Shown piece by piece: positions 1-7,034 of a stretch of DNA of 8,575 nucleotides. Made by a program: the position numbers and the translations under genes. Within the stretch, counting starts at the first letter, position 1. The number at the start of each line of letters is the position of its first letter. The notes under the pieces were generated by a model. It worked only from the letters and a program-made list of their open reading frames with translations, had not been told where the DNA came from and made no database searches. Source of the DNA: Kiritimatiellia bacterium (GTDB lineage: Bacteria; Verrucomicrobiota; Kiritimatiellia; RFP12; UBA1067); NCBI GenBank assembly GCA_017999015.1, contig JAGOBZ010000127.1, positions 1-8,575 of the forward strand. Reading direction: 5' to 3'.

Positions 1-68
1 TCTAGCCGCCGGCTCTCATCGAAGAAGGAGTCCTCGGTGAGATTCAGAATGCCGAACACCGTCACCAT
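1..68 (-). CDS. sul1: Sul1 sulfonamide-resistant dihydropteroate synthase, 5' end only
   Basis: Sul1 is a drug-insensitive dihydropteroate synthase that replaces the host FolP step in folate synthesis and so gives sulfonamide resistance. Only the first 22 codons are in the window, starting at the ATG at 68-66 and reading MVTVFGILNLTEDSFF and onward to the window edge. This matches the N-terminus of Sul1 as I remember it and includes the N-terminal GILNLTEDSF strand typical of dihydropteroate synthases. The start lies inside the end of the qacE-delta1 reading frame (7-bp overlap with its stop at 62-64), which is the usual arrangement in the class 1 integron 3' conserved segment. The gene is cut by the window, not visibly broken. 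Whether it is complete outside cannot be seen. Confidence 0.93.
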   Translation of the reverse strand, partial: MVTVFGILNLTEDSFFDESRRL

Positions 69-127
69 GGCGTCGGCCTCCGCAGCGACTTCCACGATGG
101 GGATCGGGCGAGCAAAAAGGCAGCAAT
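62..127 (-). pseudogene. qacEdelta1: 3' remnant of qacE-delta1 (class 1 integron 3' conserved segment)
   Basis: The last 21 codons (IAAFLLARSPSWKSLRRPTPW, then TGA at 64-62) are identical, from memory, to the C-terminus of QacE-delta1, the shortened SMR-family quaternary ammonium exporter of class 1 integrons. Its position directly before sul1, with the stop inside the sul1 start, is the canonical 3' conserved segment. The rest of qacE-delta1 (start, membrane helices 1-3, the conserved Glu) is missing. The match stops at about position 127, so this is a second, deeper truncation of an already truncated gene. The remaining piece cannot make an exporter by itself, but it is read in its native frame as the tail of the pentapeptide ORF upstream. 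Confidence 0.9.
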
Positions 128-706
128 GACGCCGTGGCACATTGGCGACTTCCACGTGGAAGTTTCACCGAGCTGACTCGGCGGGCCCATCCGGAAGTCG
201 CAACCACGCAGGTCAGCCCGGCTCAGATCCAGTTTGACGAGCCTCTGCTTACGAAAGCTGACGCCAGGAAGCTTGGCGTCGATTAGCAGGGTCTCCGAAA
301 GCCCCAGCCCCATCGTTGCTGCTTCCGACAAATCGGCGCCGGTCAGCTTGCAAGACAGCACTGTCAGCGACGTCAGTTTTGCGCGTCGGAAAATGCTATT
401 GTTGAAATCGCTCGATAGAAATTGTGCATCCGACAGATCAACACCAACGAAAGAGGCTATCGGTGCGCGGCAGGACTTCCAGACCGTCCGTTCAAGCATG
501 GCTCCGTCGAAACGTCCGTTTCGCATGCTGCATCGCTCGAACGTCCAACCCGTCAGATCACGCCGTGAGAGGTCCAACCCATCGAGATCACAATCGACGA
601 GCCGGACCGGACGACGCGGCGCACACAGACCGTCCACCGCGTCCGCCGACAGACATTCCCCTTCGACGCACAGTATATCCTCAGCAGCCTTTGCGGAAAC
701 GGTCAT
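62..706 (-). CDS. Pentapeptide-repeat protein fused in frame to the QacE-delta1 tail
   Basis: The ORF encodes 214 residues. Residues about 37-172 are pentapeptide repeats of the A(D/N)LXX type: DCDLDGLDLSRRDLTGWTFERC near the start, SDFNNSIFRRAKL and CKLTGADLSEA in the middle, and LDLSRADLRGCDFR at the end. These fold as a right-handed quadrilateral beta-helix. Residues 173-193 fit neither repeat nor QacE, and residues 194-214 are the QacE-delta1 C-terminus, so the native 3' end has been lost and replaced. The start at 706-704 overlaps the stop of the outer-membrane factor gene (ATGA), with an AAGG ribosome site at 719-716, so it is probably the translationally coupled fourth gene of the efflux operon. 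The family includes Qnr and MfpA, which protect DNA gyrase from quinolones, but many members have unknown roles and I do not recognise this as a named Qnr. Whether the chimeric protein is stable is unknown. Confidence 0.82.
   Translation of the reverse strand: MTVSAKAAEDILCVEGECLSADAVDGLCAPRRPVRLVDCDLDGLDLSRRDLTGWTFERCSMRNGRFDGAMLERTVWKSCRAPIASFVGVDLSDAQFLSSDFNNSIFRRAKLTSLTVLSCKLTGADLSEAATMGLGLSETLLIDAKLPGVSFRKQRLVKLDLSRADLRGCDFRMGPPSQLGETSTWKSPMCHGVIAAFLLARSPSWKSLRRPTPW
85..156. repeat. 12-bp direct repeats flanking the pentapeptide/qacE junction
   Basis: The plus-strand sequence GCGACTTCCACG occurs at 85-96 (inside the qacE-delta1 remnant) and again at 145-156 (in the segment just before it), 60 bp apart. 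Because 60 is a multiple of 3, both copies are read in the same frame on the minus strand and each encodes a WKS tripeptide. The junction to qacE-delta1 at about 127 lies between the copies. Confidence 0.8.
148..181. repeat. 16-bp perfect palindrome next to a short hairpin at the fusion
   Basis: ACTTCCACGTGGAAGT at 148-163 is a perfect palindrome. It is followed at 168-181 by CCGAG-CTGA-CTCGG, a 5-bp stem with a 4-base loop. Both lie in the 63-bp piece (128-190) that belongs neither to the pentapeptide repeats nor to qacE-delta1. They could be part of a recombination or element end, or a remnant of a transcription terminator that followed the pentapeptide gene. No T-run is present on either strand. 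Confidence 0.6.
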
Positions 707-2178
707 GGAAACACACCTTCGCTTGCTGCCGGCTCACCGCCCGCCGTTATCGGCGAGCGTTCCCGCAGACCGCCGCCAAGCGCGACATAGAGCGATACCC
801 CATTCTGCAATTCAGCGCTGCGTAAGGCCAGCAATTGCTGTTCGGCCGCGAACAGGCTGCGCTCGGCATCGAGGACTTCGAGATAGATCGAGATGCCGTT
901 GTCATAGCGCTTTCGGGCGGTCTGCGCGAGGCGTCGCTGCGCCTCGACCGCGCTGGCCTGTGCGGCGATCTGCTCGGCATAAAGCTGCCTGCCAACCAGC
1001 GCATCGGCGACCTCCCGGAACGCGCCCTGTGCCGCGCGCTGATAAGCGGCGACGAGTTCGTCGGCCCGCGCCCGGCTGAGGCGGAGTTGGGCGTTACGCC
1101 GGCCCCAGTCGAAGATCGGCAGCAACGCCGCGCCACTTACCTGATATTGCCGGGAACCGCTGTTGGTCAGATCATCGAGAGCGGGCGATATAAACCCTGC
1201 CAGCCCCGTCAGCGAGATCGACGGCAGGAAGGCCGCACGCGCCGCGCCGATATTGGCGTTTGCAGCGCGCAACTGCTGTTCGGCCTGAAGAATATCGGGC
1301 CGGTTGGCGAGCAGGGACGACGGCAGGCCCGGCTCGATCGCCGTGAGGTTGCCCTGTTCGCCAAGCGGACGGGACGCAGGGAGCGCCTCGGTAACTGGCC
1401 CGCCGATCAGCACCGTCAGCAGATTTTCGTTCTGAGCGGTGGTGCGGCGCAACTCCGCCAGTTCGGTTTCCACTTGCGTGACAAGCAGCCTGGCCTGGTC
1501 ATAGTCGACCGTGGACGTGACACCGGCATCCATGCGCCGCCGCGCGATATCCAGCCCCTCCTGCCGGCTGACGACCGCGCGTCCGGCAAGAACGATCTGT
1601 TCCTCGCCTGCCCGAATTTGCAGGTAGGTCGCGGCAACCTGACCGATCAGAGACAAGCGGAAGGCACGCTCGCCTTCTACCGTCGCCAGATACTCGTGAC
1701 GTTGGGCTTCTGAAAGGTTGCGCACCCGACCCCAGAAATCGAGTTCGAAACTCGGCACCTGGACGCCAAGCGAATATTGATTGAAGCTGATCGTGGTCGG
1801 ACTGTCCGGCTGGCCGCCGCCTGGCAACGCGCTGCCCATGCCCAAGGCATTCAACGGCTGGTGAGTCCGCGATGCGCCGGCCTGCACGTTCAACTGCGGC
1901 AAACGCTCTGCATCCTGTATCCGGTATTGCGCCCGCGCCTGCGCAACCCTTGCGACCGACTGGGCAAGATCACGGTTATTCGCGAGCGCGGCGGCGATAT
2001 AGGCCTGTAACCGTGGATCGGCGAAATATTCGCGCCATCCGATATCCGCAGACACCTGGCTGGCTGGCTGCGTGGCGGGGAAAGACGCGGAGATGGGAGC
2101 GACCGGCTGACGGTAGGCAGGCGCGAGACTGCACCCGGCAAGGGCGGTCGTCAGGCCGAGACAAAGAAGCTTATGCAT
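703..2178 (-). CDS. Outer-membrane factor of RND efflux system (OprM/NodT family lipoprotein)
   Basis: This 491-residue protein is the outer-membrane channel of the tripartite pump. It forms a trimeric beta-barrel with a long periplasmic alpha-barrel that docks with the adaptor. The start at 2178 gives MHKLLCLGLTTALAGC, a lipoprotein signal with lipobox LAGC (Cys16 acylated), and it has a strong GGGAGGAA ribosome site. A start 60 bp further upstream would bury that signal. Family features include WREYFADPRLQAYIAAALANN near the N-terminus, and LANRPDILQAEQQLRAANAN followed by IGAARAAFLPSISLTG in the second half, both hallmark NodT/OprM segments. The end is KRYDNGISIYLEVLDAERSL plus a short tail. 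Length is normal for OprM-like proteins. It overlaps the pump gene by 8 bp and the pentapeptide gene by 4 bp, so the genes are probably co-translated from one mRNA. Confidence 0.93.
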   Translation of the reverse strand: MHKLLCLGLTTALAGCSLAPAYRQPVAPISASFPATQPASQVSADIGWREYFADPRLQAYIAAALANNRDLAQSVARVAQARAQYRIQDAERLPQLNVQAGASRTHQPLNALGMGSALPGGGQPDSPTTISFNQYSLGVQVPSFELDFWGRVRNLSEAQRHEYLATVEGERAFRLSLIGQVAATYLQIRAGEEQIVLAGRAVVSRQEGLDIARRRMDAGVTSTVDYDQARLLVTQVETELAELRRTTAQNENLLTVLIGGPVTEALPASRPLGEQGNLTAIEPGLPSSLLANRPDILQAEQQLRAANANIGAARAAFLPSISLTGLAGFISPALDDLTNSGSRQYQVSGAALLPIFDWGRRNAQLRLSRARADELVAAYQRAAQGAFREVADALVGRQLYAEQIAAQASAVEAQRRLAQTARKRYDNGISIYLEVLDAERSLFAAEQQLLALRSAELQNGVSLYVALGGGLRERSPITAGGEPAASEGVFP

Positions 2179-5100
2179 GAGCCGTTCCTCCCTCATCAGG
2201 TGTGGCGGTTGGCGGCAAGGGTTTCGGTTCCTCCGCATCGCTGGCGTGATGAACAGACGCGCGCGACAGCCATTTGCGCGCCGCGAAGTAGAAGAGCGGC
2301 GTGAAGAATATGCCGAAAGCGGTCGCCGCGATCATGCCGCCCATCACACCGGTGCCGACGGCATGACGGCTGGCCGACCCGGCCCCACCGGCGATCACCA
2401 GCGGCACCATGCCGAGAATGAACGCCAGACTGGTCATCAGGATCGGACGCAGACGTTGCCGCGCGGCCTCCAGCGTCGCTTGGAGCGGCGTGCGGTCGCC
2501 AACCTCGTCCTCGATCGCGAATTCGACCACGAGGATCGCATTCTTGGCGGCCAGGCCGATGATCGTGATAAGGCCGATGTTGAAATAGACGTCTGCCGAG
2601 AGGCCGCGCAACATGGTGAACAGCACCGCGCCGAGAACACCGAACGGCACCACCAGCAGGACCGAAAGCGGGATCGCCCAACTGTTGTAAAGCCCGACCA
2701 GCAGGAGGAAGACGACGATCAGCGACAGCCCAAGCAGCAGGCCGATCTGGCCGCCCGCCTGCTTCTCCTCGAAGGCTGTTCCGGTCCATTCATAGGACTG
2801 ACTGCCCTTGAGGATCTGGTCAGCGATCTTCTCCATCTCCTTGAGCGCGGTCCCGGAGGACTCGCCCGGCGCCGCCTGGCCGGAGATGGTCAGCGACGGA
2901 TAGCCATTATAGCGCTGCAACTGGGTTGCCCCCTGCATCCAGTGGACCTTGGTGAAGGCCGAAAAGGGCACCATCTGGCCGCTGCTGCCGCGCACCCGCA
3001 GGTTGAGCACATCATCCTCGGTCATCCGCTGCGGCGCGTCGGCTTGCAGATAGACACGCTGGACATTGCCCTCGTTGGAAAAGTCGTTGGCATAGGCCGA
3101 TCCGAACGCGATCGAGAGCGTGGCGTTGACGTCGGCGATCGAGAGGCCGAGCGCGCGCGCCTGGACACGGTCGATGTCGACATAGAGTTGCGGCGAAGGC
3201 GGTTGCCCCTCAGGACGGACACCCGCCAGCTTCGGATTCTGCGACGCCGCACCGAGGATGGCGCCCAACGCCGCCTGAAGCCCTGCCGGGTCGTTGCCGC
3301 CGCGATCCTCGATCTTCATCGTGAAGCCGGTGGCGTTGCCAAGCGAGTCGATCGCCGGCGGATTGATCGCGAAGATATTCGCGCCCGGAACATTCGCCGC
3401 CGCGCCAAACACGGCGCCAATGGCGGAATCGACCGACAGGTCCTTGCCCTTGCGTTCGTCAAAGGGCTTGAGCATCGCCCAGGAAAGGCCTGCCGTCTGA
3501 CCCTGGCCAAAGAAGTTGAAACCGATGACGGAGAAAATCTCCTGCGACTGGGGAAGCTTCGCGAACTCGGTTTCAACGGCTTTCACTGCCGCTTCGGTCT
3601 GCGCCATCGTCGCCGCTGGCGGGGCATCATAGTTGATCACGAAATAGCCCTGATCTTCCTCGGGAAGGAAGCCGCCCGGCAGGCGCGCGAACAGCAGCCA
3701 GGTCACGCCGACCACGGCGACGAACACAGCGAGCCAGCGCAGCGGCCGCGACAGCATGGCAGCGACCCCGCCTGCATAGCGATCAGTCGAACGGGTGAAG
3801 CGATCGTTGAAACCATTGAAGAAGCGCTGTGGCCATCCCCGCCAGCCGGATCGCGGCTCAGGCGTATGACCCGGCTTATGGGTGTGCGGTTTGAGGAGAG
3901 TGGCACAGAGCGCCGGGGTCAGCGTCAATGCAAGCAACGCCGAGAAGAAGATCGACACCGCCAGCGTCACCGAGAACTGGCGGTAGATGCCGCCGGTGGA
4001 GCCGGGGAAGAACGCCATCGGCAGGAACACGGCGATGAGCACAGCGGTAATGCCGATGATCGCACCGCGAATCTGGCCCATGGCCTTGATCGTGGCTCTG
4101 GCGGGAGACAGGCCTTCTTCGGCCATGATGCGTTCGACATTCTCGACGACGACGATGGCGTCATCGACAAGGATGCCGATCGCCACGACCATCGCGAACA
4201 GCGAAAGCTGGTTGATGGAGAAGCCGAAGGCCCAGAGACCGAGACAGCCGCCAAGCAGCGCGATCGGAACCACAAGCGCCGGGATCACCGTCGCGCGCCA
4301 GCTCTGGAGGAACAGGAACATGACGAGGAACACCAGCAGCATCGCCTCGACCAGCGTTTGGATCACATTGTCGATCGAGGCCTGGATGAACGGCGTGGTG
4401 TCGTAGGACACCGCCCAGGTGATGTCCTTCGGAAAGCTGCGCTCCAGCTCTGTCATCCGCGCGGAAAGCGCGTTCTTGGTCGCGATGGCGTTGGACCCGG
4501 AACTGAGCTGGACGGCAAGCCCCGCGACTTCCTTGCCGTCGAGCGTCGATTTGAAATTATAATTGTCGGCGGCGAGTTCGACGCGCGCGACGTCGCCGAG
4601 CCGGACCGTCGATCCATCAGGATTGGCGCGCACGATGATATCGCGGAACTGCTCCGCAGTGGTGAAGCGGTTCTGGGTCACAATGCGCGCATTGAAAGAC
4701 GAGCCGGGCGCGAGAGGCTGTTCCGCGAGACCGCCGCCGGCGGTCTGGCTGTTCTGCTCCTGAACGGCTGCGAGCGCATCGGACGCCGACAGGCTGTATC
4801 CGGCCAGCTTCTCCGGATCGAGCCAGACCCGCATCGCCTTCTCCGAGGAGAAGAGCGAGACGTTGCCCACGCCCGGCACGCGGCGCAGTTCGTTGACCAC
4901 CTTGGTCGATGCGAAATCCCCCAGGTCCAGCGGCGACGTCGCGCCGGTACGGGACTTGAGGACGATGACTTCGAGGAAGCCCGAAGCATTGTCGGCAATC
5001 TGGATGCCCAGACGACGCACATCCTCAGGCAGGCGGGGTTCGGCGCGGTTGAGACGATCCTGCACCTGCGTTCGCGCGACATCGAGATCAGTGCCGGAGG

Positions 5101-5383
5101 TGAAAGTGACCACGATCTCGCCGGTGCCGTTGGCGCGGCTGGTCGACGACATATAGAGGAAATTGGGCACGCCGTTCATTTCGCGCTCGACGACGGCGGT
5201 GACATTCTTGTCCATCGTCTCGGCGTCGGCACCGTTATAGGTGTAGCTGAGTGTCAGAGACGGCGGCGCGACCGCCGGATATTGCTCGATCGGCAGGTTG
5301 ATGAGCGCCATCGTTCCGAACAGCGCGATGAACAGGGCGATGACCCACGCGACGGCGGGCTTGTGTACGAAATAGCTGTCCAT
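2171..5383 (-). CDS. RND multidrug efflux pump, HAE1 family (AcrB/MexB/AdeB type)
   Basis: The 1070-residue inner-membrane proton/drug antiporter is the energy-coupled part of the tripartite pump. The start MDSYFVHKPAVAWVIALFIA leads straight into membrane helix 1. Two large periplasmic porter regions (about 30-335 and 570-875) alternate with helix groups at about 338-500, 548-565 and 878-1035, giving the usual 12 helices. The proton-relay residues are all present: Asp407 and Asp408 in ILVDDAIVVVENVER, Lys947 in GLAAKNAILVVEFA, and Arg979 in LRPILMTSLAF. Pocket phenylalanines corresponding to AcrB F136 and F178 are at the same numbers. GFNFFGQGQ (621-629) matches the AcrB switch-loop region. 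SRHAVGTGVMGGM near the C-terminus is typical of HAE1. The gene starts 4 bp after the adaptor stop, with only a weak AAGGGCGGGC ribosome site, suggesting coupling. Substrates cannot be read from sequence; multiple drugs are expected rather than heavy metals (HME). Confidence 0.96.
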   Translation of the reverse strand: MDSYFVHKPAVAWVIALFIALFGTMALINLPIEQYPAVAPPSLTLSYTYNGADAETMDKNVTAVVEREMNGVPNFLYMSSTSRANGTGEIVVTFTSGTDLDVARTQVQDRLNRAEPRLPEDVRRLGIQIADNASGFLEVIVLKSRTGATSPLDLGDFASTKVVNELRRVPGVGNVSLFSSEKAMRVWLDPEKLAGYSLSASDALAAVQEQNSQTAGGGLAEQPLAPGSSFNARIVTQNRFTTAEQFRDIIVRANPDGSTVRLGDVARVELAADNYNFKSTLDGKEVAGLAVQLSSGSNAIATKNALSARMTELERSFPKDITWAVSYDTTPFIQASIDNVIQTLVEAMLLVFLVMFLFLQSWRATVIPALVVPIALLGGCLGLWAFGFSINQLSLFAMVVAIGILVDDAIVVVENVERIMAEEGLSPARATIKAMGQIRGAIIGITAVLIAVFLPMAFFPGSTGGIYRQFSVTLAVSIFFSALLALTLTPALCATLLKPHTHKPGHTPEPRSGWRGWPQRFFNGFNDRFTRSTDRYAGGVAAMLSRPLRWLAVFVAVVGVTWLLFARLPGGFLPEEDQGYFVINYDAPPAATMAQTEAAVKAVETEFAKLPQSQEIFSVIGFNFFGQGQTAGLSWAMLKPFDERKGKDLSVDSAIGAVFGAAANVPGANIFAINPPAIDSLGNATGFTMKIEDRGGNDPAGLQAALGAILGAASQNPKLAGVRPEGQPPSPQLYVDIDRVQARALGLSIADVNATLSIAFGSAYANDFSNEGNVQRVYLQADAPQRMTEDDVLNLRVRGSSGQMVPFSAFTKVHWMQGATQLQRYNGYPSLTISGQAAPGESSGTALKEMEKIADQILKGSQSYEWTGTAFEEKQAGGQIGLLLGLSLIVVFLLLVGLYNSWAIPLSVLLVVPFGVLGAVLFTMLRGLSADVYFNIGLITIIGLAAKNAILVVEFAIEDEVGDRTPLQATLEAARQRLRPILMTSLAFILGMVPLVIAGGAGSASRHAVGTGVMGGMIAATAFGIFFTPLFYFAARKWLSRASVHHASDAEEPKPLPPTATPDEGGTAHA
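2185..2193 (-). promoter_or_regulatory. Ribosome binding site that fixes the outer-membrane factor start
   Basis: On the minus strand AGGGAGGAA lies 6 bases before the ATG at 2178. It is a near-ideal Shine-Dalgarno site located inside the end of the pump gene. It supports the start that begins the lipoprotein signal over the longer frame opening at 2238. Confidence 0.8.
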
Positions 5384-5387
5384 GATC

Positions 5388-6572
5388 TCAGCGCCCGCCC
5401 TTCGTCTGAGCGGGGGCAGCGTCGCCGCGCACCTGCACCTTTTGACCTGGCTGCGCCTTCTGCCAGCCCTCGACGATCACGCGGTCGCCGGGCTTGAGGC
5501 CGGAGCGGACGATCCAGTTTCCACCAACCTGCGCGCCGAGCTGAACGCTGCGTGCTTCTACGGTTGAGTCGCGACCGACCACTGAAACCGTGGCGTTCCT
5601 TTCTCCCATCTGCACCGCCTTCGCGGGGATCATGATGCCGCTGGGTGCCGTTCCAATGCTCAGCCTGCCGCGCACAAACTGTCCGGGCAGCAGCAGCCGC
5701 TCAGGATTTGGGAAAACCGCGCGCAGGGTCTGGCTACCGGTCGTCGAATCAACGGTCTGGTCCGAGAAATCCAGCTTTCCCGCAACGGCATAGTCCTGCC
5801 CGTTGGCGAGGATCAAACGTACTTCGATCTGCGACAGAGCCGGCACATCGAGGGAACCCGAACGCTGCGCCTGGATGAGGTCGAGAGCAGCGGCACTGGA
5901 CTGCGTGAACACGGCATAGACCGGCGCAAGCTGTTCAACCGTGGCAAGCGGTGTCGCCGATGAGGCGCTGACCAATGCGCCTTCCGTTACCTGCGCGCGA
6001 CCGACGCGCCCGGCGATCGGCGCACGCACGATGGTGTAGCTCTGCTGGAGCTGCGCCCGCGCAAGGGCCGCCCGTGCGTCCGCGACATTGGCGTCTTCCT
6101 GCCGCAAGGTCGCTTGTGCCTGGTCGAACTCCAGCGCGCTGACCGACCGATCTGCGACGAGCGGGGCATAGCGGCGAACGATCTGCTGGGCATTGGTGCG
6201 CGCGGCCTCGGCGCGGCGCAGCGTCGCCCGCGCCTGATCCACCTGGGCATTGAGGTCGCGCGGATCGATGCGAAACAGGGGCGCTCCCTCCACCACATCG
6301 GTGCCTTCCTGATAGAGGCGGCGCTCGATAATGCCGTCTGAGCGTGCGCGAACCTCCGCCGTGCGCACCGCTTCGATACGGCCGGGCAGTTCGACGATGT
6401 TGGGAATGGACTGTGCCTTGACGGTCATGGCCACCACGAGCGGCGGTGGTCCGGCACCCCACGCGCCGTCGCCCCCGTCCGCATCCGACCCGCTTCCGCA
6501 CGCGGCCAGCGCGAAGAGCGCGGCAAGAGGCAGAGTCGCCCGGAATAGGCGGCGGGAAAGTGTTGAGGGCAT
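5388..6572 (-). CDS. Periplasmic adaptor (membrane fusion) subunit of RND efflux system, AcrA/MexA family
   Basis: This 394-residue lipoprotein bridges pump and outer-membrane channel. The chosen start (6572) gives MPSTLSRRLF and a hydrophobic run ending in lipobox LAAC (Cys25), with a clear AGGAG ribosome site at 6582-6578. The frame stays open upstream to 6779, but that part does not look like a signal peptide. Domains run in the usual order. There is a split lipoyl domain (VELPGRIEAVRTAEVRARSDG with EGTDVVEGAPLFRIDPRDL, and the second half TIVRAPIAGRVGRAQVTEGALV). Between the halves is an alpha-helical hairpin rich in Ala, Arg and Gln. A beta-barrel (IEVRLILANGQ) and a membrane-proximal domain (LLPGQFVRGRLSIG, IMIPAKAVQ) follow. 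Length is close to AcrA (397). It is the first gene of the efflux operon. No divergent TetR- or MarR-type repressor is visible beside it. Confidence 0.94.
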   Translation of the reverse strand: MPSTLSRRLFRATLPLAALFALAACGSGSDADGGDGAWGAGPPPLVVAMTVKAQSIPNIVELPGRIEAVRTAEVRARSDGIIERRLYQEGTDVVEGAPLFRIDPRDLNAQVDQARATLRRAEAARTNAQQIVRRYAPLVADRSVSALEFDQAQATLRQEDANVADARAALARAQLQQSYTIVRAPIAGRVGRAQVTEGALVSASSATPLATVEQLAPVYAVFTQSSAAALDLIQAQRSGSLDVPALSQIEVRLILANGQDYAVAGKLDFSDQTVDSTTGSQTLRAVFPNPERLLLPGQFVRGRLSIGTAPSGIMIPAKAVQMGERNATVSVVGRDSTVEARSVQLGAQVGGNWIVRSGLKPGDRVIVEGWQKAQPGQKVQVRGDAAPAQTKGGR

Positions 6573-6577
6573 AGGAA

Positions 6578-6582
6578 CTCCT
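6578..6582 (-). promoter_or_regulatory. Ribosome binding site of the adaptor gene
   Basis: AGGAG on the minus strand lies 5 bases before the ATG at 6572. It decides the start in favour of the lipoprotein signal over alternative in-frame starts up to 6779. Confidence 0.7.
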
Positions 6583-6920
6583 GGCCGTCCGCTACAGATG
6601 AAGCGGAGGCTCGCTGATGAATGAAGGGGAAGCGAAGCCGAACGGCGCCACATAGGCTGCTGATCGGTCTCAACCGGATTTGGGATGAGCGCAGGCGCTC
6701 GGGATTTCTGGTGCAAACGCGCGCTCATCTGTCTGGTCACGGCGCGGCGAGAAGGAGCCCGAAAAGTCCACCCGCGCACCGTTGACCTGGTTGGTCAAAA
6801 GGGCGCCGTGGGTGAATATCTGGTCGCCCTGCGACCTGCGGTCGAACGGACGATGGATACAGATCCCGCAAAAATGCGAGCGTGGGGATACCAACCCACG
6901 AACTCTTCTCGGCAAGGGGG

Positions 6921-6958
6921 CCTCTACGCTTATTGCGAGAGGATTGCAACTTTTTTTT
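6921..6958 (+). terminator. Terminator-like hairpin followed by T8 (plus strand)
   Basis: CCTCT-a-CGC, loop TTATT, GCG-AGAGG forms an 8-bp stem with one bulge at 6921-6942. A run of eight T follows at 6951-6958. The 8-base gap between stem and T-run weakens it as an intrinsic terminator, and no convincing plus-strand gene ends here. It would not stop minus-strand transcription towards the efflux operon. Confidence 0.25.
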
Positions 6959-6964
6959 GGATTA

Positions 6965-6988
6965 GTCCCGGAAGACGGGACATGTCCC
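6965..6988. promoter_or_regulatory. Palindrome cluster GTCCCG / CGGGAC / GTCCC, possible operator or element end
   Basis: GTCCCG at 6965-6970 and CGGGAC at 6976-6981 form an inverted repeat around 5 bases. It overlaps the perfect 12-bp palindrome GGGACATGTCCC at 6977-6988. Three half-sites within 24 bp look like a binding site for a dimeric regulator about 400 bp upstream of the adaptor gene. They could instead belong to the end of an insertion element that broke imuA. I do not recognise a known operator. Confidence 0.4.
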
Positions 6989-7034
6989 ATTTTTGTGACA
7001 GCACACCTTCTCCCATGATGGAGCAGTCAGTGTA

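Larger units (their letters stand above)
6573..7034. other. Gene-free 460-bp leader between the imuA fragment and the efflux operon, rich in inverted repeats
   Basis: Short frames are open on both strands, but none gives a recognisable protein, a good ribosome site or a conserved motif. Short inverted repeats do stand out: TTGACC-5-GGTCAA at 6782-6798, CGACC-3-GGTCG at 6832-6844, CGTGGG-8-CCCACG at 6881-6900, a bulged 8-bp stem at 6921-6942, and the GGGAC/GTCCC cluster at 6965-6988. The stretch probably holds the efflux operon's own promoter and operator, but I cannot point to convincing -35/-10 boxes. A structured RNA or the decayed end of an insertion element are alternatives. Confidence 0.5.

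Noticed and set aside
191..706. Naming the pentapeptide protein as a Qnr quinolone-resistance determinant
   Set aside because: The repeat pattern fits the superfamily, but the sequence does not match any Qnr group I can recall and the C-terminus is replaced, so only the superfamily is supported.
835..1713. Open frame of about 290 codons on the plus strand opposite the outer-membrane factor gene
   Set aside because: It is a shadow of the outer-membrane factor gene on the other strand; no family motif and no ribosome site.
2179..2238. 20-codon N-terminal extension of the outer-membrane factor
   Set aside because: It lies inside the pump gene, would place basic residues before the lipoprotein signal, and the strong ribosome site fits only the start at 2178.
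2177..5497. Very long open frame (about 1100 codons) on the plus strand opposite the RND pump
   Set aside because: It is the antisense of a strongly conserved HAE1 gene in GC-rich DNA. Its translation is rich in Arg, His, Asp and Glu with no domain, and long antisense frames are expected at this codon bias.
6573..6779. 69-codon N-terminal extension of the adaptor protein
   Set aside because: The residues do not resemble a signal peptide or adaptor domain. The AGGAG site and lipobox fix the start at 6572.
6921..6958. Strong intrinsic terminator
   Set aside because: The T-run is 8 bases away from the stem and no plus-strand gene ends here; kept only as a low-confidence feature.
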